35,114 bases of DNA, taken from the NCBI GenBank assembly GCA_902760595.1, contig CACWHI010000024.1:1-35114 (forward strand), given 5' to 3'. The notes under the pieces are model-generated. The model was not told the DNA's origin and ran no database searches. It worked only from the letters and a program-made list of their open reading frames with translations. This stretch comes from an uncultured Eubacteriales bacterium (GTDB lineage Bacteria; Bacillota; Clostridia; Christensenellales; Aristaeellaceae). Both the position numbers and the translations under genes were made by a program. Below are positions 32,701 to 35,114 of this stretch, in pieces. The stretch's first letter is position 1, and each line of letters begins with the position of its first letter.

Positions 32701-35114
32701 AGATCGTCTATACCTGGGATGAAACGGATGCCAGCGGCAAGCTGCCCGCCGGGTATGCGCTGACGGAAAAGACTGAGACCAGGACCCAGGATGATAAGGA
32801 ATACGAATATACCACACTGACCAATACCCATGAGGTGCTGCGCACGCAGGTGACGCTGACCAAAAAATGGGTGGGAGACGAATACCGCGCCAGCGAGCGC
32901 TCCGCCAGCTTCCAACTGAAGGCGGACGGCAGGGCGTACGGCGATGTGGTCACGCTGGCAGGCTCCGCTGACGCGGCTGAGAAGACTTTTGTATGGGAAA
33001 ACCTGCCCGTTTACAGCGATCCGGCTACCATGGAAAAGGCCATCGTGTACACGGTGGAGGAGGTCAATCCGCAGCCCTATTACGACGTTTCCGGCGGCGA
33101 GCTGAGCGGCAGCGCTGAGGAAGGGTTCATGGTCACCTTCACCAATACGCAGCAGACGGGTGACCTGATCGTCGAAAAAACCGTGGAGAGCGAGGCGACG
33201 GCGGACGCGCAGGCGCAATTCGCCTTTACCGTGACTCTAACCCCCGCCATCAGCGGCGCTTACGGCGATATGACCTTTGACGGCGGCGTCGCCACCTTCC
33301 GGCTGAAGGGCGGCGAAAGCAAAACCGCCGTCAGCCTGCCCGCGGGCATCACCTATAAGGTGGAAGAAGAAGCGGTCAAGGATTTCGTGACGACCGCCCA
33401 GAACGAAGAAGGCCTGCTGACGCCGGACGGCGCGCAGGTGAAATTCGTGAACAAAAAGCTCACCAGCGGCTTCGCGGTCACCAAGAAGGTCGTGAGCGCA
33501 CTGACGAAGGACACGGATCCGGAGCAGACCCGGTTTGACTTCACCGTGACGCTGGACGGCGCTCCGGTGACCGGAACCTACGGCGGCATGGCGTTTACGG
33601 ACGGCAAGGCGACCTTTAAGCTCGGCAACGGCGAAAGCCTGAGCGCCGAGAACCTGCCCGTCGGCATCACCTACACAGTTGCCGAAACCAGCAATGATAA
33701 TTTTACCACGGTATATACCGGTGAAACCGGCACGGTCACCGCAAACCAGCCCGGGCTCGCGGCCTTCACCAATACCCGCAAGACCGGCGAGCTGAAGATC
33801 ACCAAGGCGGTGGTCAGCGCGGTGCCTGGCGATCAGCAGCGCCTGTTCGCGTTCAGGCTGACGCTGAAGAACGGCGATCAGTACCTGACCGGCGTATACG
33901 GCAGCTACACCTTCGGCAAGGAGGGTGAGGCCCGCATCTGGCTGAAAGCCGGTGAGACGATCACCATCACTGGCATCCCGGTGGGCACGGATTACACCAT
34001 CGAGGAAGAGGCAGATCCCGAAAAGCTCTTTACCGCGAGCCCGGCTTCCGCCAAGGGCATGATCACCCTGGAAAGCCCGAAGCGGGAGGAGGCCTTCACC
34101 AATACCCGCAAGACGGGCACACTGAAGATCACCAAGACCGTCGAGAACCCGGTGGAGGGCGAAACTGACAATACCTTCGTATTCATCGTGACCGTGGATC
34201 CTGCGGTAGAAGCCGGCACCTATGGCGACGCCGTCTTCGGCACTGCCGGTACGGCTACCATCCGGATTGAGGGCAGCGGGTCTGCCACGATCACGGATCT
34301 GCCGCAGGGCATCAGCTACCGCGTGGTCGAGGCTTCTGATGACGCCTACGTGAAGACGGTCGAAACCGGCAACGTCGGCCTCATCTCCGAGATCGGCAGC
34401 GAGGCGAAATTCACCAACGTTCGCAAAACCACCGAATTCAAGGTCACCAAGATCTGGGTGGACGGCGACAATCAGGACGGCAAGCGCTCGGAGGTGCAGA
34501 TCGAGCTGCTGAAGAACGGCAAGGTGTTCGACACCAAGGCATTGGACGAGAAGGGGGTGGCCCTGTGGGAGGACCTGCCGGCCACGGATCTGTCCGGTAA
34601 GGAAATCGAATACGCCTTCCACGAAGCCGGTGAGGAAAACGGCGCGATCGTCATGAAGGACGGCGCCGAATATACCGTTACCTACGGCGAAGGCACGGTG
34701 ACCAATACCTATGTGCCGGAGACGACCGGCATTTCCGTGCTGAAGGTGTGGGATGACGCCAACGACCAGGACGGCAAGCGCTTGAGCGTCAACGCGACGG
34801 TGACCCTGTACAAAGCCCAGGAGGGCGGCGAGGCCAAGGTCGTCGAGACCGTGACCGTGCCCTACTCCGGCGGTCTCGTCAAGGCCTGGGAGAGCCTGCC
34901 CGTGTACGAGCAGGGCAAGAAGCTGACCTACTCCGTGAAGGAGACCCTCGGCAACGAGGAACTTGGCTACGAGAGCGACTGCAATGAAGCGACGAACGTA
35001 GAGAACGGCTCGTCCCTTACTATTACCAACAGCTATACGCCCGAGGTCACGAAGATCACTATCGTCAAGCACTGGGACGACGCGGACGACCAGGACGGCA
35101 AACGCGCCGGCGCT
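23796..35114 (+). CDS. Giant Cna_B-repeat surface adhesin (partial, open at window end)
   Basis: One frame stays open from the ATG at 23796 (GGAG 9 nt upstream) to the last base: 3,773 codons with no stop. The N-terminus is a Sec-type signal: basic residues (RNRDLLRRL), then LAALLCVFVMLCV, with cleavage probably near SPLA-DE. Residues about 45-207 and 308-685 are Pro/Glu/Ala-rich and disordered. They flank a compact beta-rich domain (about 208-307, ending GTYLLTVSAAKKNDAGDFTL). Residues about 685-868 resemble the Spy0128/FctA pilin-like domain. From about residue 869 some 25 Cna_B-like or related domains follow, most of roughly 100-115 residues. They typically begin VxVTKxWxDxxNxDGxRP and end near ITNTH, the Lys and Asn partners of self-formed isopeptide bonds, with a Glu in YTVxE. 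The C-terminal sortase signal is beyond the window. It is probably a wall-anchored stalk for host or plant-fibre adhesion. It is separated from the catabolic genes by a terminator. Confidence 0.95.
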   Translation, partial: MLNKETRSINARNRDLLRRLAALLCVFVMLCVDIPHGSPLADEMSSAETEIISAPVTGPKDQQLPSEKEEKPKVDISQPAEEAPAKQEPVSDAAKAEQKQEAAPAETEKAADPKPEASEKEHGDENPAEQNRPESGEKTPAEEKPAEEAKRDEPASSSEPDKDAPDPEARPADPEPAAEPEQEAADEPAADETAKEEKPAEPDASTTVNGAAVSLHIGKNKSRTIRLKVGKRETVRLTVSGLPVTIRVTNEKNKNVGNFQSEKEDGEWTAKLDNTWDVNKGTYLLTVSAAKKNDAGDFTLKIVSESRKGGSGGGTPQKAQEPEEATEEAPLPENGTEQAQEVPFGQPAEPNEEPEPAEEQAHVREKEAPAQDETENEQKEPVNPEETQEDAVEEPEEALDTAEEVGKPAAEPEEAAGEAEEAEKPEENAAETETSPAEPEEAAGQSEEPANEEEKMLPEEPKDDPEAAAKESPEEQSVEEPAQPVTVRTVSFRSAAEPELKDTPAGEAQEQPAAEAQDEQPEAPEKEIPVDGPQEETEPEKAAATTEPAATPEEKAENVGEAAADAAEQETGEPAETVPEPQEKPTAVPGQDEEPEVQTPVFEDGGQEEKTEESEDPEDPETPVTAPEGLMLAAALDGLGDTNPEEPVESEGEETLSETPEEAADGEENEEGEDAEAAPEEEPTEVSFANKFTAENETSLKGSKKLLNRKFEAGDSFTFVIEPQGDAPKPVSRTIGSDGNKVDTPIDSVTVTPADGDTAEIDFGIFRFNSDQLEEIEWTAEGTKTKEFTYKIYEKVPPEATNKDGVAYKNATDAQKAAGGFLLQDMSYDGKVRTVTFTVTVDANKGTLDITKKSGSDSLGDFTNRYVGKYCVAVTKLWKDDDDRDGVRPEKLYVELLQKLKGSSGDASVYQTGIELSDSNGWTYLVRGVPVSDADGTQYEYSWKEYGKAEDGSRIDVAGGKITFAGGGEYSLTERVIQTMDPEDETTPMVVTELTNTHTSETVKVQATKKWEDQNNKDGLRKDIKLKLVGTYTADGKTYNVENIADAVKTIKADDTELTKTWDSLHKYYGGKEIVYKVVEQETPEGYTASYYSDSGTSASVAEEGQLTYNDQTKVWEVWVKNEHTVNTVDITATKAWEDGNAPDVHEAIKLKLSSVPEVTITEPEKTIDGKATGSSLAVSWTGLPEYLNGQKVVYTVTETQGDARYTATVGDIIYTYDADNKVYIGSVKVTNTPIRNMLKLHKAFSFNGTPVDLSDLTDAQKEKLTFTVTTQLGGKTYFAVYDRETTAAQGNIHGKYAMLQMTPASFTYKDFSDGMLVLENLPAGTYTVTENGGAMLDGYAWSKATWQVGRGGSATTVNTPETVTATGVSVGAGDFTQVFFTNEYTEKVGELKVVKKVTVKEGNIPIDADKLYRVAVYRLMKDGKDDPAGTKVYYTTNGKTVTETDAAISDKNVWVELKAGDANAQLWKKLPVGTYYVEEYADSAKVQGYTVTTTVDPANAAVTTDTAATLTVKNDYTQDRGRLEIRKRVFVDNEEVTAPAEGGTASEDYTKMKDEAFYVKVAYMDANNVTWYVTDSNGNLAKDPAALKVTLASPLTITNAPAGDYTITEVKQDGSAMTDGADGAIKLITAISTLQVTAVVEKNGESAAQVVNRYTSDKYAVVVRKVWQDDDNRDKTRPNEIKVSLYRGSGTLQEILDWFLRNGHKVGEYTLNEANNWTQVVTGLPRYGFLGQYVYRWFEDTEIEGYTTTVSRPVVSSDRMTEITTITNTHDTAKVQITANKVWKNGQTDVTAAIKNASVTFTLQQKVEDGDWQFVLATESANGAGNPVTLQTSGTASADAWKVTWKDLPKLSGGKAIAYRITESAVSPEGAAAAANTAEVAFDTNGMGTAALTNTLPSTQVKVTKVWNDNEDQDGFRPESVKVQLMNGTTPVGDVVTLNADSGWKYAWTSLNRYDDTGAEITYTVAEVDAAGNAVAEIKDGDTTVYAVEVSAIDSEGNITVTNTHVTELTKIRVTKIWDDADNQDGLRPETVSIYLDRQVGDKAIEKGYKFITLAKDDKVEDAEWSYVFTNLPKYEGGKAITYSIREDQVTGYGEPVITADETGEAYMVTNTHTPVETTVEITKKWADDSDRDKLRPTAEEYKALVHLYADGTEVTATSEGYKGMTVTVTPNQDHTYTVSFAGLPKFKGGVEITYTVKEDAIEGYTADQVEVSAGGAITNTHEPEKTGITVTKVWQDNANHDGHRPSVEDFKQYLTLLAGSEAVTAESKGYESMALTITEGENNTYVITYAGLLKNDPDGKAIKYTVSEDTLPAGYAVVGESQAAPDGQIINKKDNELIEVSITKRWADDGDRDGKRPTAKEYEDAVHLLADDTEVTAADEEYKAMTKVVTDNDDNTYTVTFAQLPKYANGVEIVYTVQEDAITGYTTDTPVTAAGGTIINTHIPAQYCVAVTKTWIDLDNRFDTRPADGLTVTLQKSSDGGTTWDDVKQVTLTEANGYAYMEQGVNAFEEGKALLYRWTEKKEDIPSGYSHDADADEKNVQNGTITLKDGTKADTDILTVLTNALNLVQVPVTKTWNDDNNRDGKRPGAVTVRLYKTVDGKKTQVTLFTLSEADAEVEGKAWSHIFTDLPKYENGKEIAYTVEEDQVADYLEPVITGSAAAGYTIVNAHQPEKISISAAKSWNDHNNQDGKRGKITLVLSGMYLDENGQEKTVTVENAEKEIGLDDPRNVTWRDLYKYEAGHEIKYSVSEKGMSLDNGTIVLNGATYYVSVTGNALDSFRVINSYEPKEYAVAVSKTWEDLDNSFGTRPENITVTLQKSGDSGATWTDVKTATLSDANGWAYIEENLPAYADGKLISYRWTEKDVAKGYLKTREEQIEGTVVINGSSVKADVLTAITNKLETVNVMVTKAWEDEFDADHIRPTTLEVKLRGSNTGSKVLAKVLLAPANSWTASVENLPAKDKTTGEKIVYTWDETDASGKLPAGYALTEKTETRTQDDKEYEYTTLTNTHEVLRTQVTLTKKWVGDEYRASERSASFQLKADGRAYGDVVTLAGSADAAEKTFVWENLPVYSDPATMEKAIVYTVEEVNPQPYYDVSGGELSGSAEEGFMVTFTNTQQTGDLIVEKTVESEATADAQAQFAFTVTLTPAISGAYGDMTFDGGVATFRLKGGESKTAVSLPAGITYKVEEEAVKDFVTTAQNEEGLLTPDGAQVKFVNKKLTSGFAVTKKVVSALTKDTDPEQTRFDFTVTLDGAPVTGTYGGMAFTDGKATFKLGNGESLSAENLPVGITYTVAETSNDNFTTVYTGETGTVTANQPGLAAFTNTRKTGELKITKAVVSAVPGDQQRLFAFRLTLKNGDQYLTGVYGSYTFGKEGEARIWLKAGETITITGIPVGTDYTIEEEADPEKLFTASPASAKGMITLESPKREEAFTNTRKTGTLKITKTVENPVEGETDNTFVFIVTVDPAVEAGTYGDAVFGTAGTATIRIEGSGSATITDLPQGISYRVVEASDDAYVKTVETGNVGLISEIGSEAKFTNVRKTTEFKVTKIWVDGDNQDGKRSEVQIELLKNGKVFDTKALDEKGVALWEDLPATDLSGKEIEYAFHEAGEENGAIVMKDGAEYTVTYGEGTVTNTYVPETTGISVLKVWDDANDQDGKRLSVNATVTLYKAQEGGEAKVVETVTVPYSGGLVKAWESLPVYEQGKKLTYSVKETLGNEELGYESDCNEATNVENGSSLTITNSYTPEVTKITIVKHWDDADDQDGKRAGA
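23928..25848 (+). repeat. Pro/Glu/Ala/Lys-rich low-complexity coding tract
   Basis: The adhesin's N-terminal region is made of irregular repeats of EEPEEA, EKPEEP and similar short units. It is strongly acidic, broken only at 24418-24717 by a folded domain. It probably spans the cell wall or acts as a spacer. The repeats are irregular at DNA level, not tandem copies of one unit. Confidence 0.85.
26394..35114 (+). repeat. Array of about 25 Cna_B-like domain repeats
   Basis: Domain starts are recognisable near 26400, 26800, 27180, 27496, 27960, 28353, 28770, 29118, 29496, 29823, 30150, 30478, 30811, 31141, 31510, 31822, 32170, 32512, 32842, 33163, 33471, 33790, 34118, 34431, 34728 and 35049 (the last is cut). 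Units are 300-460 bp. Some pairs are close: 30150 with 30811, and 31141 with 32170. Most begin with VTKxW-type strands; those at 27496-28769 lack the Trp and look SpaA-like. Confidence 0.85.
33163..34430 (+). repeat. Block of four divergent pilin-like repeats inside the Cna_B array
   Basis: Four domains in a row (starts near 33163, 33471, 33790 and 34118) lack the Trp-containing VTKxW start. They share TFxxTVTL, then GTYGxxxF.GxA and LPxGxxYxVxE, the pattern of DUF7601/FctA-like isopeptide domains. Two junctions (33761-33806 and 34091-34136) are nearly identical in DNA, exactly 330 bp apart, pointing to duplication of one unit. Confidence 0.75.

Noticed and set aside
26706..33218. Minus-strand open frame of about 2,170 codons opposite the adhesin
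   Set aside because: It mirrors the plus-strand Cna_B repeats and has no recognisable domains. The long antisense frame follows from GC-rich codon use. No ribosome binding site or promoter supports it.

Overview
The window looks like the chromosome of a Gram-positive, GC-rich member of the Bacillota (Clostridia-like). The evidence is strong AGGAGG-type ribosome binding sites, sigma-A-like promoters, oxygen-sensitive enzymes (a glycyl radical enzyme with its radical-SAM activase and an IlvD-type Fe-S dehydratase), a lipoprotein-type sugar ABC importer, and a giant surface protein built from Cna_B-like repeats. An uncultured gut or rumen anaerobe would fit, but that is inference. I see no tRNA, rRNA, CRISPR array, insertion sequence or phage gene. 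No stretch longer than about 250 bp lacks a gene; the three longest gaps (6701-6896, 10366-10587, 23543-23795) are regulatory and are described below.

Layout: (1) 1-6700, minus strand: an operon of two Gfo/Idh/MocA oxidoreductases, a glycyl radical enzyme activase, the glycyl radical enzyme, a FAD-dependent oxidoreductase and a KDPG-aldolase-like gene that leaves the window. Spacing is tight, with one ATGA overlap, and it is read from a promoter at 6746-6775. (2) 6897-10365, minus strand: a CUT1-type sugar ABC importer (binding protein, two permeases), with hairpins after the binding protein gene and a terminator at the end. (3) 10588-11748, plus strand: a regulator with a LacI-like ligand-binding domain and a LuxR-type HTH at its C-terminus. 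(4) 11784-22211, minus strand: a ten-gene operon, mostly coupled by 1-22 bp gaps or ATGA overlaps. In transcription order it encodes a metallo-beta-lactamase-fold hydrolase, an SDR dehydrogenase, an IlvD/Edd-type dehydratase, a fumarate-reductase-like flavoprotein, FdrA, a 60-residue FdrA tail-like protein, a DUF1116 protein, an acetate-kinase-family kinase, a DUF2877 protein and an unknown 152-residue protein. (5) 22391-23542, plus strand: a paralogue of the first regulator, divergent from the operon. (6) 23796-35114, plus strand: an adhesin of more than 3,773 residues, still open at the window edge.

How it may work together: regions 1-5 read as one accessory catabolic locus. The importer brings in a carbohydrate or sugar acid. 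The Gfo/Idh/MocA and SDR enzymes oxidise it, the IlvD-type enzyme dehydrates it to a 2-keto-3-deoxy acid, and the aldolase cleaves that product. A glycyl radical enzyme of unclear specificity acts on a substrate or product. The most unusual part is the FdrA/DUF1116/DUF2877 set. In E. coli this set is the oxamate carbamoyltransferase system partnered with carbamate kinase. Here it is partnered with an acetate-kinase-family enzyme whose active site is altered. I infer a phosphorolytic step that yields an acyl-phosphate and then ATP, possibly an undescribed energy-conserving branch. Several catalytic positions in this locus depart from their family consensus, so the true substrate should be treated as unknown.
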